The notes under the pieces are model-generated. The model had not been told where the DNA came from. It searched no databases and saw nothing but the letters and a program-made list of their open reading frames with translations. Both the position numbers and the translations under genes were made by a program. A DNA stretch of 64,000 bases. Origin: Bryoerythrophyllum caledonicum (taxonomy: Eukaryota > Streptophyta > Bryopsida > Pottiales > Pottiaceae). Positions 22,716 through 33,900 of the stretch are shown piece after piece (position 1 is the stretch's first letter; each line of letters begins with the position of its first letter). The DNA lies in assembly GCA_963971425.1 (NCBI GenBank), contig OZ020522.1, positions 1,338,168 through 1,402,167 of the forward strand. Reading direction: 5' to 3'.

Positions 22716-24173
22716 TGTATTTCATACGCTGTCCGTCGCTCTCGTTCTGTTTTGTTATTATTTTTTTCACTCTACTTTCAATCTGTTCTGTTATTTGTTT
22801 CATCCTTTGCTATCTTCTATTCGGTTTTTGAAATTCGAGCTGATGACTTTTTTATAAATGAAAGCCTCTTCGTTTTTCAGGTTAAGGATGAAACTGGGAC
22901 ACTCTCTCTTTCTGCGAAGTGCCCGCATAGCGGCTTTGATTTGATTATTGGAGATTTGAAGGACGGCATGACGGTTCCCGGGGTCTCCGAGAACTCTGGT
23001 TTCATCCCAGTATGGAATCAGTATGCCGTCGAGGACACGGAGACGCTTTTTGAGTTCGCGGAGCATTTTCTTCAAGCGAAGGGGGCTGTTCTTTTGTTTG
23101 TCCCCGACATTCCCAGCATAAAAGCGGATGTTCTCTCATTCGCGGCCGCTTATAGCTTTCAGCCGATTCGTGAGTGGTGGGGAATTAACGACCTCCCCTT
23201 ATCGTCATTCTTCTCTCCTACTGTCCACGTATGATACGATTCTCTGTTCTGTTTCATTCTTTGATTCCGGTCTTCGATTTCATACTATTTGCCCTCTTAT
23301 CTCATTTTCAGAGCAGACGCTTCAAAGTACAACTCTTCATTCATGAGAAGCTTGGAGCTGACAACTTTCACATTGCCGTAAACGATGACCACACCGAGTT
23401 TGGCATGGGAGTGGGGGATTCAGATGTCGTGTTCAACTTTACTTCAAAAGAATCTCAATCGATGAATGGCTCGGTTCCGTGGAGGGGCCCCCGTGAAAAA
23501 GACGTAGCGTTCATTGAGATGTTCATTGAGGCACTCATGAAACCTGGCTCCATTATCCTCGATGCATTCGCTTCCGTTGGTAATTTCTATTCCTTCTCAT
23601 TGAAGATGCATTATTGGTCGGTAATTTGAACTTCATCTTCCTCTTCGGTCATTGAATCTTGTGTTTCCAATACAGGGAATTCTGTAAGAGCTTGCAAATC
23701 AGCGGGCCGGCATATCGTAGCCCTTGACGACGACATTACAGTCTTTAACGCTAAATTGAAGCCTTTTCTTCAAGGGCATCATCCCGTACGTCATGTTCCC
23801 TCTGTTGCTGATGCTCATCCGCTTATTGAAGTGGACGTCCCGATTCGGAGAGTTGCAAAGAGAACTAGATTGAGTACGTAAGTTTGATAATTCGATGATA
23901 TACAATACTTTAACTCTTCATTCTGTCCATAACTATTCTGTGGTTCACATGCTCAGATTGATTGCGCATTTGTTATCTCCTGAACGAGACTTCAACATGA
24001 CGCCTTGGGATGCGGCAGCTGCTACTACGCAGGCTCTGGCTCAATCTCCATCTTCGACTTCTTCTGTTCCAAATTTTGACTGTCGTGTTCGTCATTTTAT
24101 AGATGATGAAGCCGACGTGGAGATTTGTGGCCTCTCACCTTCCACAAACACTTCCAAGGATTCCTACTTCTGA

Positions 24174-25539
24174 CTACATTTTTTATTACATCTTTGTTCA
24201 GGACTGGAATTGATGTACATCATCTGGTTCTGATTTTATCCAACCACACAGTATACTGACAAGCGCACACAATCAATTTCAGCACCTTCTGTGTGTTTTA
24301 TTTCTCTGCAAATATTTTCAGAACTTCCTTTATTCAACATGTTTATTTTGCACAATTTAGTAAACACTCATATTCGGTTTGTATATTCCTCAATGCTTCA
24401 TATGCAGTTTAGTAGCCTCCAGTTCATGATAATTTCCTTAACATGATACAGTGGCAATCCTTCTGATCATAAAATCTATTACTCATTGGATCTAAGCCCA
24501 TGTCTTCTCAGACTTGGTTCAGGAATGCGCGCGTGAATCCGTTCCCATTATCCATATCCTAAATCGACGACTACTGCGCTACTTCTGACCGTGTTGGTCA
24601 ACGTAGCTCTTACATGTCTAACCAGACTATTTTGATTTTAAGTGCTATACGTTTTTACTCTTCATGATTATTTTTACCAACTATGTTAACAATGATAGTT
24701 TTCACTCTCTATATGATAGTATTGATAGTTGTGCCCTCGGTAAAAATCTTCGTCCAAAGAGAACAGTTATTGCTTTACCAAAAATATTACTGTGGTTACA
24801 CTAAATATCATCTTTAGTGTACTGGGCTCATTTGCATACTGAAGCGCCCCAAAATACTTAAGAGTTCATCCCACTTCACGAGTCTATTTTGTCAAGTGTA
24901 TAAACGTCGGTATATCATTGTAAAACTATGGTATTTCCAAATGTTTAGCAGTTTATCCAGATCACCGTTTCTGACCCCACGGCTATAGAGTATTTATGGT
25001 ACTTTTGTAGTTAAGATGCCCTCTATTTTTTTACCCCTCGCCTTATTATTATAAGGTTTCGTTCATATTGACGTCAATTGCTCGTGCATTCCCACGGCTA
25101 TAGGGCCCTACCTTTTTTTATCTTCACTCTTAACTACTCCCTTTTTTACCCTTTTCTGTGAATTTCTTTCGTCTTTATACTTTTTTCTAAACATTTTTAT
25201 ACATTCTTATTGGCCTCCTTATTAAATGTTTTGTTACTTTTACTTTTGCTCCAGAACGGCACATTTTTCTCTTTTTACGCTCGCAAACCTAGGCTCGCAG
25301 CTCGCAGCTCGCATAATTGGGCACGCAAAATAGCAATCCCCCACTACTCTCAATCCATTTCACACTGTATTTACATATTAAACCATTTCCTTACACGACA
25401 CCGGGCGGTCCCCAAGAAAAATCGGACATTGAGGGGAGGAGCAAAAATTACTGTGGTGAATTTTTTTTTTACAATGTACGAAAAGTTAAAGTGATACGAT
25501 GACATGGACAAACGATTAGTGACGTGGACGACTTGAAAG
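24174..25539. other. AT-rich downstream region
   Basis: No gene is visible. Positions 25280-25328 are the inverted partner of 9876-9922. The 24600-25200 stretch is AT-rich without clear repeats. The downstream untranslated region of the preceding gene presumably occupies the first few hundred bases. Confidence 0.4.
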
Positions 25540-25554
25540 GCCACATCGGCATTT

Positions 25555-25745
25555 CAAATTTGGAGGGGGCGCGGACGTCTCGGAGGGGGGACGCGCACGT
25601 CTGGGGGCCGTGGACGTCTTGGGGGGCGCGGACGCCTTGGGGGGGACGCGCACGTCTGGGGGCCGTGGACGTCTTGGGGGGCGCGGACGCCTTGGGGGGG
25701 GCGCGGACGCCTCAGAGGGGGGGCGTGGATGCCTCGAGAGGGGTA
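25555..25745. repeat. GC-rich compound minisatellite
   Basis: A unit of about 55 bases, containing GACGCGCACGTCTGGGGGCC and GTGGACGTCTTGGGGGGCGC, occurs twice (from 25591 and 25646). Around it are sub-units of about 18 bases (GCGGACGCCTTGGGGGG). The plus strand has runs of six to eight G, so G-quadruplex folding is possible. Open frames on both strands here are by-products. Confidence 0.85.
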
Positions 25746-25983
25746 CTGCAATGGAAAACTTAGTTACCAAGGAAAAATGAAGAATATATTAAAAAAGTGG
25801 GATTCACCGCAACGGCAAATGTATTGTGTTTGAGATACTTGTCATTCATGAGGTGTGCAACGTTGTGGATAAGTGAGCAGGAAAAAACATGTCATTCAAC
25901 TTCAAACGAAAAACTCACACAAAAGAAAGGGCCAACGCAATTATCCTTCACCTCCTATTGCTATACTAACACTACATCTATGT

Positions 25984-27180
25984 CTACTCATCTTCATTTC
26001 CTCCCGTTGTGCCGCTTGGTCCCGCTTCGTCGCCCAATATGAGGCTGCGCCTCGCTCTCGTTCGCGTCCGCAAAAATGGACCATCCACCTCATTGAGATT
26101 ACGCAACATTTGCGAGTTTCTCAATTCTTCGAGACATTGCAGCGTTGATGGACTGTGCTCGTCCAAAAGAAAGTCCACGGCTTCACTTCTCCAAGTCTCT
26201 TTCCACTGTGAAAGATCCATCTGGACTGCTTCAAGGGTTGTCATGCTTGCATGCCCACGTTTGTCTATAACCAACTCTCCCTTCATGTTCCACATGAAAC
26301 CTTTAGGATGCTTACCAAATTGGAATTTTTTCTTTCTGGAATCCCAATAGCCATCCATAGTTTGGTAGAAGAAATTCCGCTTCCCTTTGTCACCTGGAGC
26401 ACTTCCAATGATCTTATGGCACACCCTCACAATCTCAGTGTGGTCGTGCTCCCACTCGAACGACATAGTGATGTCGTTCTTGAACACTAAATGAGGTTGG
26501 GCACGCCAACTCCAAATTAAATCTTCGCCCCATTGAGGGCGGTAATCTTCACCAAGGGTGTTAATTGGATCTCTCTCATGGCTTGGTGGCATGTACGTTG
26601 TGAGTCCAAATACCTCGTAAAGGCGTGCGTGAAATGGAGCACGGCAACTTGGGCAAAATCTTCTAACCAAAAATATGCTAATTAAGCACATTGGATGGAA
26701 CATGTGTTTACATGATCCAAGGGCCCATCCACCCTCGGGGCGAAATGGATTATAACACATTACGCATTTGGTGCCATCGAACATCCATGGTGCAGGTTGC
26801 GGCCACAGTTGTCTGCTGGTAATTCCTTCTTTCAATTGGAGATCATGGCTGGATCTAGCATTCTCGTGATCAAAGTCCACCTTTGCCCAATCAATGAGTG
26901 ACGGCTCTCCAGCAGTCATTGGCAAATCAGATGGAAACATTTCATCGGAACTACTCCACGACGTAGGCCAAAATCCCTTCGCGTGTTGTGTTCCAAGTAT
27001 TCATTGTGAATCCTCTTGAACTCATTCGCTATCTGACGACCGCGATCGGCACTAAGAATGGTTGCCCTGATAGTACGATTCTGACATCTTTGAAAGACGA
27101 AGGCGCAATTCATCATTTGCCTTCCTCAATTCATTCACTTCATCCGTTTGAATGTTTGTTGGAAATGACAATGAGTCTTT
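25984..27180 (-). pseudogene. RING-H2 finger protein, frameshifted at the 5' side
   Basis: The minus-strand frame 26940-25984 (318 codons) carries one RING-H2 finger, CVMC...CKHMFHPMC...CPSC (C-x2-C-x14-C-x-H-x2-H-x2-C-x10-C-x2-C), near residues 54-98. RING proteins usually act as E3 ubiquitin ligases. A Trp-rich middle follows (DLIWSWRAQPHLVF, YWDSRKKKFQFGKHPKGFMW), and the protein ends in a charged tail GGNEDE. Upstream, the text continues in other frames. A heptad-like segment (VNELRKANDELRLRLSKM) is followed by a shift, then the EFKRIHNEYLEHNT segment, then another shift near 26985 into the RING frame. The assembly gap removes the 5' end. Two shifts suggest decay, though assembly error next to the gap is possible. 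The RING call is firm; function beyond that is unknown. Confidence 0.65.
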
Positions 27181-27380
27181 NNNNNNNNNNNNNNNNNNNN
27201 NNNNNNNNNNNNNNNNNNNNNNNNNNNNNNNNNNNNNNNNNNNNNNNNNNNNNNNNNNNNNNNNNNNNNNNNNNNNNNNNNNNNNNNNNNNNNNNNNNNN
27301 NNNNNNNNNNNNNNNNNNNNNNNNNNNNNNNNNNNNNNNNNNNNNNNNNNNNNNNNNNNNNNNNNNNNNNNNNNNNNNNN
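27181..27380. other. Assembly gap of 200 N
   Basis: The bases are unknown. The gap probably hides the 5' part of the RING gene and the start of a low-complexity T/A tract (27390-27440). Confidence 1.
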
Positions 27381-27469
27381 CATCTTTTCTTTTCTTTTTT
27401 AAATTTATATATATATATTTTATTTTATTTTATTTTATTTTTTGTTTTGCTTACCTCGGGACTGTGCTC

Positions 27470-27980
27470 TAGGGCTGCAGCGCTGGAAACAGCGCTTCAG
27501 ATCGCGCTCGAGCTCCCCCCTTCCTTGTGAAACGGCGCTTCAAACGGCGCTGGGAACCGCGCTCGGGCTCCTCCCAACGGCGCTTGAAACCGCGCTTCAG
27601 ACTGCGCTCGGGCTTCCCCACTTGTCGTTGAGACCGCGCTTGGTATTGTGCTTCTAACTGGGCTCGGGCTCCTCCCCTTCTCGTCGAGACCGCGCTTGGT
27701 ACCGTGCATCTAACTGCGCTCGGGCTCCTCCCTTCCTTCTCTAGTTGGCGCTTGAGACCGGGCTTGGAATTGCGCTCGGGCTCTTTCCCTCCTTTAAACT
27801 GTGCTTGTGAATGGAACGTTGAACCACGCTCGGGCTCCTCAAACTCGTGTGCACACACCTGTCTCTCAATTTCGGTGCCCTCTACAGGTCTTTCACAAAC
27901 TGCTCTACCTTCAACATGAGACTTGTGTGCGAATTCTAAAGTCTGGTCTGCTCTTGTCTGACGAGAGCTCCAGAAACTCA
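27470..27980. repeat. Degenerate minisatellite with CGCTCGGGCTCCTCC core
   Basis: CTCGGGCTCC(T)CC or close variants recur at about 27507, 27569, 27607, 27664, 27719, 27774 and 27830, a spacing of about 38-62 bases. Between them are GAGACCGCGCTTGG-type words. A 170-codon minus-strand frame through it reads as imperfect EPERG/ARAQ repeats and is best seen as a by-product of the repeat. Confidence 0.75.
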
Positions 27981-28084
27981 CTAAGTGTTCATTACTTTGA
28001 TATTGTCGCTATTGATTGTGTTTTTTATATTCACATGGTTTGTGATGCTTGTACTAATTGGGTTTTGAGATAGTAAGGTCACAT

Positions 28085-28477
28085 TTATTTTCGTAGCTTA
28101 GAGAGACAATCGGCCCTTCTATTGGCCTCTCTAGGGATATGCTCAAATGAGATGCTAGAAAAACTTTCTGCTAACCTTGTTGCTTCTTTGTGATATTTTG
28201 TGAGATTTGATGACTTAACCTCCCACTCTCTTGCTGCTTGTTTGCACACTAGTTTCGAGTCTCCTCGTACTTCAATGTTTGAGATGTCTTTGCCTCGGGC
28301 GGTTTGAAGGCCGGCGATTAGTGCTTGGTACTCCGCTTGGTTGCACGTGAGATCTCCCCTCAATGTCTTGTGATAGTCTTCTCTTTTGCCAGTTGAGTTT
28401 TCTAAAACGATGCCCGCTCCACCTCCTTGTTTTGAACTAGATCCGTCAAAATAAAGTGTCCACTTATTGTTTGACAT
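28085..28477 (-). CDS. RNase H domain protein, retroelement type
   Basis: This is a complete RNase H fold of 130 codons starting MSNNKWTLYFDGSS. All four catalytic acids can be placed: Asp in YFDGSS, Glu in NQAEYQALIAGL, Asp in VRGDSKLV and Asp in REANRRADCLS; the conserved His lies before REAN. RNase H removes RNA from RNA-DNA hybrids during reverse transcription. The length matches a stand-alone domain. The ATG comes 2 bases after the stop of the upstream open frame (28667-28479), a spacing typical of retroelement or pararetrovirus polyprotein pieces. No reverse transcriptase is visible upstream, so this is probably the tail of a truncated element rather than a cellular RNase H. A domesticated function cannot be excluded because the active site is intact. 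Confidence 0.75.
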   Translation of the reverse strand: MSNNKWTLYFDGSSSKQGGGAGIVLENSTGKREDYHKTLRGDLTCNQAEYQALIAGLQTARGKDISNIEVRGDSKLVCKQAAREWEVKSSNLTKYHKEATRLAESFSSISFEHIPREANRRADCLSKLRK

Positions 28478-28478
28478 T

Positions 28479-28740
28479 TTACTCTAGATCCACGATTGTG
28501 GGTAAATCGTCGTAAATGTCATTCTCTTCTGGAATGTTGATTATTGATTGCAAAAATTCTTCTTCCGATTGGAAGTATATTGTTGTCTCCTCGATTCCTT
28601 GTTTTATGGCTGCGTTAATGATGTTTGACAAGGTTCGTTCAACATCTTCTAACATTCTGATGGACACTCTCCTTTGAATGTAGTGGTTTGTTCTTACAGT
28701 TGATGTTGGTGTTGTTGATCTTCTTGTGTTGTCACGTCAA
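28479..28740 (-). CDS. Acidic open frame upstream of RNase H
   Basis: The frame reads RTNHYIQRRVSIRMLEDVE and then a helical, acidic stretch ending in DLPTIVDLE and a stop at 28479. It is open upstream to about 28740, beyond the first ATG at 28667. I do not recognise the domain. Its position immediately before RNase H, in a different frame, suggests a connector segment of a retroelement polyprotein with a frameshift between the two. Confidence 0.4.
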
Positions 28741-29574
28741 GTGGCGAGCGAAGCTAGTTTGTGAGCGGGGAGCGGGGAGCAGGGAGGGGGGAAAATGGGA
28801 GCGGGGAGCCAGAACTAGGAACAATTCTCCTGAATTCTAAAAATATATGTTAATAAAAAAACATGTTAAATAAATTCTAATAATAAATAGATTATAGATG
28901 CCTACATAATTAGAATACGGATGCCTATTACCGTGTTCCTCATGGGACTTATGGCTATGGTTGAATATTGATTTCGAGGATTTGAAGATGTTGCATTTCT
29001 TATGAAATATATGCTGTATTTAACTATTTCTGGACTTTGCAAAGTCCAGAAATAAGGAAGAAAGATTTTAGTCTCGTAAAATAGTCGCACCAAAGAATAT
29101 GAAAGGGATACCCAGTTAATTTATTTTAATCATTCAGTCGGATATCTCCGGATGGTTTCAGTGATACATGACTAATCGAATATAGTGATAAAACAAGCGT
29201 GAAATTTCGTTCGTCGTGATCGACATAATGATAACAACTTTCAAGCTAACACGTTTATAAAACAACCATGTAATATGGTGTACTGTACATTTCTGTGGTA
29301 ATATCGTGTAGAAGATGAGTACAGTGCATTTCAGAGCTTGAAGCATTGACATGCAAGGAATGCCGTTCAGACATCCGGAGATATCCGGTCGAAAGCAAAG
29401 TACTAAAAATATAATTGCTCGGCTGTTCAAAAACGACAATGCTACTCTGGAATGAAGTCTCTTTACAAAAGCGTTTGATACAAGACCAAATGTAGGAAAA
29501 AACAGTGACTGGTCTGAGCAAAATTCGTGGATCTAACAACAAATTCTATCCTTGCACAACCTCTCTGAAGAGCT
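28741..29574. other. AT-rich spacer
   Basis: There are GCGGGGAGC-type short repeats at about 28765-28815 (GAGCGGGGAGCGGGGAGC), then AT-rich sequence. Two CCGGA..TCCGG palindrome variants lie at 29138-29151 and 29375-29388. No gene is supported. Confidence 0.45.
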
Positions 29575-30027
29575 CTAAAGATTCTTCCAGTGAGCCGGTG
29601 CGTACATGTCCGAATCGACATCAGACCCTGTGTCACACCCAATTTGAAATGGGCTGCAGCCGCCATCCGAAGAAGATTCCTCCTCGTCTTCATACCAGGG
29701 GTCGTCCTCCACCTCTTCTTCAACCGAAGCAGCTCTATCAAGGGTCTCTTCCACATCGGAGTCGATCTGCTTCTCGTCCTCCGCATCACAGTCGATGCCG
29801 TAGTCCTCCTCTTGAACAAACTTGCTCTCAGCGTCATCCTCCAATTCGTCTAGAACACGCCGATCGGAACAGATCGCCTTTCTGTACTCGACTTGTAAGA
29901 AAAGCAGTCTTCCCTTCTCCGAACCCTGAGCCTCGCTCACCATCCTTCGTGAAACTCTCCTATCTACCGAATCAGAGACATCCCTCTCCCTCTTTCTACT
30001 TCCGAAAGCCATCTCCTCTCTCTCCAC
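29575..30027 (-). CDS. Small acidic protein of unknown function
   Basis: The likely start is ATG 30014-30012 (MAFGSRKRERDVSDS) or the ATG 15 bases upstream. The protein is about 146-150 residues: a basic N-terminus (SRKRERD, RRVSRR), a short LLFLQVEYRKAICSDRRVL segment, then a long Asp/Glu-rich stretch (EEEVEDDPWYEDEEE) and a tail ending AHWKNL. I know no family for it. A TATAAGAG box on the same strand lies about 80 bases upstream (30104-30097), followed by a purine-rich leader, so it could be expressed. It lies downstream of, and on the same strand as, the DUF7869-like gene and could belong to the same mobile element. Confidence 0.5.
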   Translation of the reverse strand: MEREEMAFGSRKRERDVSDSVDRRVSRRMVSEAQGSEKGRLLFLQVEYRKAICSDRRVLDELEDDAESKFVQEEDYGIDCDAEDEKQIDSDVEETLDRAASVEEEVEDDPWYEDEEESSSDGGCSPFQIGCDTGSDVDSDMYAPAHWKNL

Positions 30028-30096
30028 CGTGGCTATGGCCTAACAAGACTTATGGTTGAAAGACAAAACATATGGATTATTGCAGCCCTGAACCCT

Positions 30097-30104
30097 CTCT
30101 TATA
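30097..30104 (-). promoter_or_regulatory. TATA box of the acidic-protein gene
   Basis: TATAAGAG on the minus strand, about 80-90 bases before the ATG at 30014, is the expected place for a plant core promoter with a short leader. Confidence 0.45.
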
Positions 30105-30978
30105 CAATCCTCCCCACCAACCCACTAACTACACTTCTCGAGCGTAGGTACATTGATTTAAGTCGCCATAACACCGAGACTGATGGACTTAATGGCAGAT
30201 GCCAAATTCATGAACGAACAACATGGTAGGCCACGCGTCAAACGTCCTGTGATAATGAGATGTGAGAAGTACAATCTCCGCTGCCAACCATCAGCATCAC
30301 TTCAATCAAATGAAGGAACTCGGATGACTGATATTAACTGTGTAATTGACCGCCCACTTTCATATTAGCAGTGGCATGTCATAAATCAAAGAAGGAACCA
30401 GCCAGGAGAATGCCAAAAAGGTCTCTGTCATTTTGAAACAAGTTCCATTGATAGAGAAATTGCAGTATCGTAGTCACAGAAGATCTCCGGATATGATTCA
30501 ATAATATTCAGAACACCTAGGGAAGCTCAAAATTGAGAAATGTGGACCCCATTGTTAAGAATGGTAGATGTGAATCTCATATCCGGAGATCTACGGCTAG
30601 ATCTCACCCACTTGAACAAGGCAATACATGAACATTCGTCCGACCACGAAATTTGTCTTCCATACCCAGAGATCTCCGGTAAGCGTCCTATGAGATATGC
30701 GGGTCTGAAAATATTCCGGTGGAATAAACCAGTCAATAATAATTGTGTCACTACTCAATGTATCCTAATAACAGTGAATGGAAGAGCGCAAATCCGGTTC
30801 TCTTCACGAAAAGTGGCGAGAGCTGATAGGAGGGATGTCGAACTCTGGACCAGAAAATAATAGTCTTCACAGCCGGAGATCTCCGGTGCTCCTCCGTGAG
30901 GTCGAAGAGACTCGACAAGATTTTTCAGGAACAGAATTTCACAGAACAGAATTCTAGGTATTGGGACTGATCACCGGA

Positions 30979-33900
30979 TCAAGGGTCAGCGGCATTCGCT
31001 TTCTCTAAGTTCACAAGCGCTGCTTCCTTCATTTCACGTGGAATGGATCTCGTCAGTTGGTTAACTTTGCTAGACCAAGTCGCAAACAAAACAGAACTCA
31101 CATGACACCATACAGGCTTCTCTTGGTCCGGAACCCAAGTGGCTTCCCAACAGTCCTGGTACTTCCGCTTCAGATTCTTCTGCTTGTTATCAGGCTTCCA
31201 ATACTTAACGAGGAATTTTCCGTGGTTGACATTACCCTCATCCCTGACGACGTCCGAAACTGCTCTACCCTACCAGACAGGATAGATGTCTAGATCACTA
31301 GGTCTAACTAAAATCCAGGACCCGAGACGAATATCACGCCAAGGATTAAATGTGGACTTTAGGGCTTCATTGGTGGGTCCACAATAAGGCTCGAGAACCT
31401 CATCTTCGGGAGTGACATCCAATGGTTGTGGAAGCGATCCTAGCGGATTTTCACCTCCCTCATGAGGGCCTCTCCAATCATGGGCTGGCCAGAATCCCTC
31501 TTCGAGCTCGGAGGGCGTCTGTGGAAGTGGCTTGTCAAGCTCGTGGATGACGTCCCTCCAGTACTGCAGGTATGGGCGGATGGAGTCTGCGTAACCTGCG
31601 CACTTTGACATTCCAGACGCCCAGTAGTCCACGTACTTCCGAAGCCCCGTCTTAATGAAGTTTTTGTTCTCCGTCGCTTTTCTGGCCTTGTCTCTGGCAA
31701 CATCTTGGTTTCCAACCGGGTTCTGCTCCTCAATACCCCATATGGGCTTGAAAGGGATGGGCTTCGGAGAGCCTGTTGGAAGCATGGGACGTCCGCTGTC
31801 ATCTACCTTCCAGAGTTTTATCAGCTCTCTGTTCATCGGCAACCACTCTGCGTCAACGGCAAACTTCTTGAACTTCATGACCGGAACACCATCATTGTCA
31901 ACGTAGAACTTGAAAAGATGCATATCACTAAGTCCCACGAGACGTGCCGCCCCACTGCATAAAAAGCCATCGACGTAAGATTTAAAGTCGGCCACCTCTT
32001 GGATAACTTCCGGCATGAAGGCTAGTTTCTGTGACTTCATGAATGCCTTCATCAAATCCGCTAGAATATATGTACTGCTTTTCTTCAGTTCTTTCTATAG
32101 ATGACTAAAGTAAACATCAATATCTTCATGCGTATGTCCGACAACCAAGAAGCCAACCTGTATCTCCTTGAAAACACCTCGAGCAGTTAGCAGTGATAAG
32201 AATGCCATCAAGTACTGGTTCTTGTTATCCTTCGCTGAGTTGTCGAGCTGTAGAAACAATTTCGGTGGCAACGGTTTCGGTCCCTTAAAAGCACTGGGCT
32301 CCACGGGCTCTAAAGCGTCGACACACCTGCTCTTTCCCCTCATGAGCGCCGCGAACATCGAGTTTGGAGGAGGGTGCTCGAAGAGCGCGCGCGTCTCATG
32401 TAATGGTGCTCCCTCAAGCCGCCTAAAAAGTTTTGCCAGAGAGGATATGGTGGCGTTCGAATCTCCCGGCCATAAAGTAGGAGCATAGTGAGCATACGCT
32501 CCGTCGACATGACCGTGAGCCACCATTCCGGTGACATTCATGGGAAGCTGTCCGAGACCAGATGTCGCCTTAGTAGTCCTCCACATGCGTGGAAGGGCCG
32601 TCTTCGCAGTGTCCATCTTGTCGTGAATGACACAGAGAAAGGTCAGCGGCTTCGCCTTCGACTCCTCCCTCCATGTCGCGTAAAGCTTCCGGCATGATTG
32701 TTGGTGATTCAAGTGAGCTTGCCTGTTGCTATAGAAGAGCTCGTATGCGGGCGTACCCTTAGGAGTTGTCAGTAAGAACTGATTGAACTCATCGCAAGTA
32801 CTGCATTTTGCGAAGGTGCTTCCAGACGGCTTAATAGCAACATTCCCGAAGAATTCCTTCCTTACCCTACTAACTGTGGACTGACTTACTGGAGGGAGAC
32901 CGTAGGAGTCGTTTGTCTGCAAAATGAAAAATTAACCTAGTGAGAGGAAAAATTTAGAAGTACAATCCAACAGACGGTGCGAAGTACAGAGTAAATCAAT
33001 TGAAGGTCAATGCAGAACAACGATGACCCAGCCGGAGATCTCCGGTTAAGATACTTAGACATCGGTCGACGGAGCAAGGAGAGTACAAATCCATTGCAAT
33101 ATGCGGGGACTGATAACGTACATCATTGACGCTGGCTCGAATTTGCTTCCAGTTGTTTCCCGCAGGAAGATACTTGAGAGTGTCAATCCGACCATTCCCG
33201 ACACTCCGCATTTGGTGAGGCATTTGATCCGCGTTGTCATTAATAATCGACGTCATTGAGCCCATCGCCTGTATAGTGGCAAGCCGTGGGCGCTTGATGC
33301 CCTTGTTACCGTGAGTTGCATTAATGATTCCTCTACTGAAATGTGCGATGTACGTGTGAAACGTGGACTTCCGAATTCCATGGATCGTGTACCATGCAAC
33401 GGAGCAAACCTCCGTTCCCAAGAGCGTGACGTACTTTTTCTTCCGGTCCCCATCAATGGAGTGGAACTGCCCACCTACCGAGATCGCATACTCCTTTCTA
33501 TCTTCAAAGGATTTGTCATAGAATTTCTGTCTAACAGAAAGAGTCTGGGATTGTTGAAAATACTGGCAGCATTGTTTGGGACAGCACCTATCCGAGCTGA
33601 CTTTGCGAATTTCGTCGTCGGTAGTCCTCTTGGTGTACAAGGATTCCTTCTTGTTAAAGTCCTGCTGTCGGGAAATGAAGCGGTAAGGCTCGTTCGCACG
33701 ACCCCCCAAATGAGCGCCAGAATCTGGTTGTAAGGGCAGGGATGCGAAATGATCAATTGTGCATTTCAAAGAACGACCGGAAGGAAAACAACATTCAAGA
33801 ATGGGCCACGATTCATGACTCATAATTCTCTCCGTGTCTTCCACAAAAACATCAAGGACAGTTACACCAATATTTTCTTCTCCCAAACATCCACTTCGGA

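Larger units (their letters stand above)
18687..24173 (+). pseudogene. ParB-like / DNA-methyltransferase-like fusion gene, one nonsense codon
   Basis: Ten exons fit in phase: 18687-18738, 19668-19751, 19816-20467, 20542-20743, about 21061-21480, 21558-22535, 22881-23228, 23312-23579, 23676-23877, 23957-24173. Domains in order: an acidic N-terminus; a ParB/sulfiredoxin-like domain (IPLCRM, then FFVWDGNHRLAAW); a helical middle; an Ala/Lys/Glu coiled coil (22075-22160); and a C-terminal region laid out like beta-class N4/N6 DNA methyltransferases, with the catalytic region first (GFDLIIGDLKDG), then VPWRGPREKD, then the cofactor motif LDAFASVGNS..ACKSAGRH..ALDDD. The expected [DNS]PP[YFW] is DLKD, so base methylation is doubtful. 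A TGA at 20232-20234 replaces a Trp conserved in the 55.7-kb paralogue. The acceptor expected at 21059-21060 reads AA, but an in-frame AG lies 6 bases on. Bacterial relatives are prophage ParB-methylase proteins. The gene is probably a recently disabled copy, or one still read through. Confidence 0.75.

Noticed and set aside
27469-27981. 170-codon minus-strand frame with EPERG/ARAQ repeats
   Set aside because: It follows the minisatellite period exactly, with no other protein signature.
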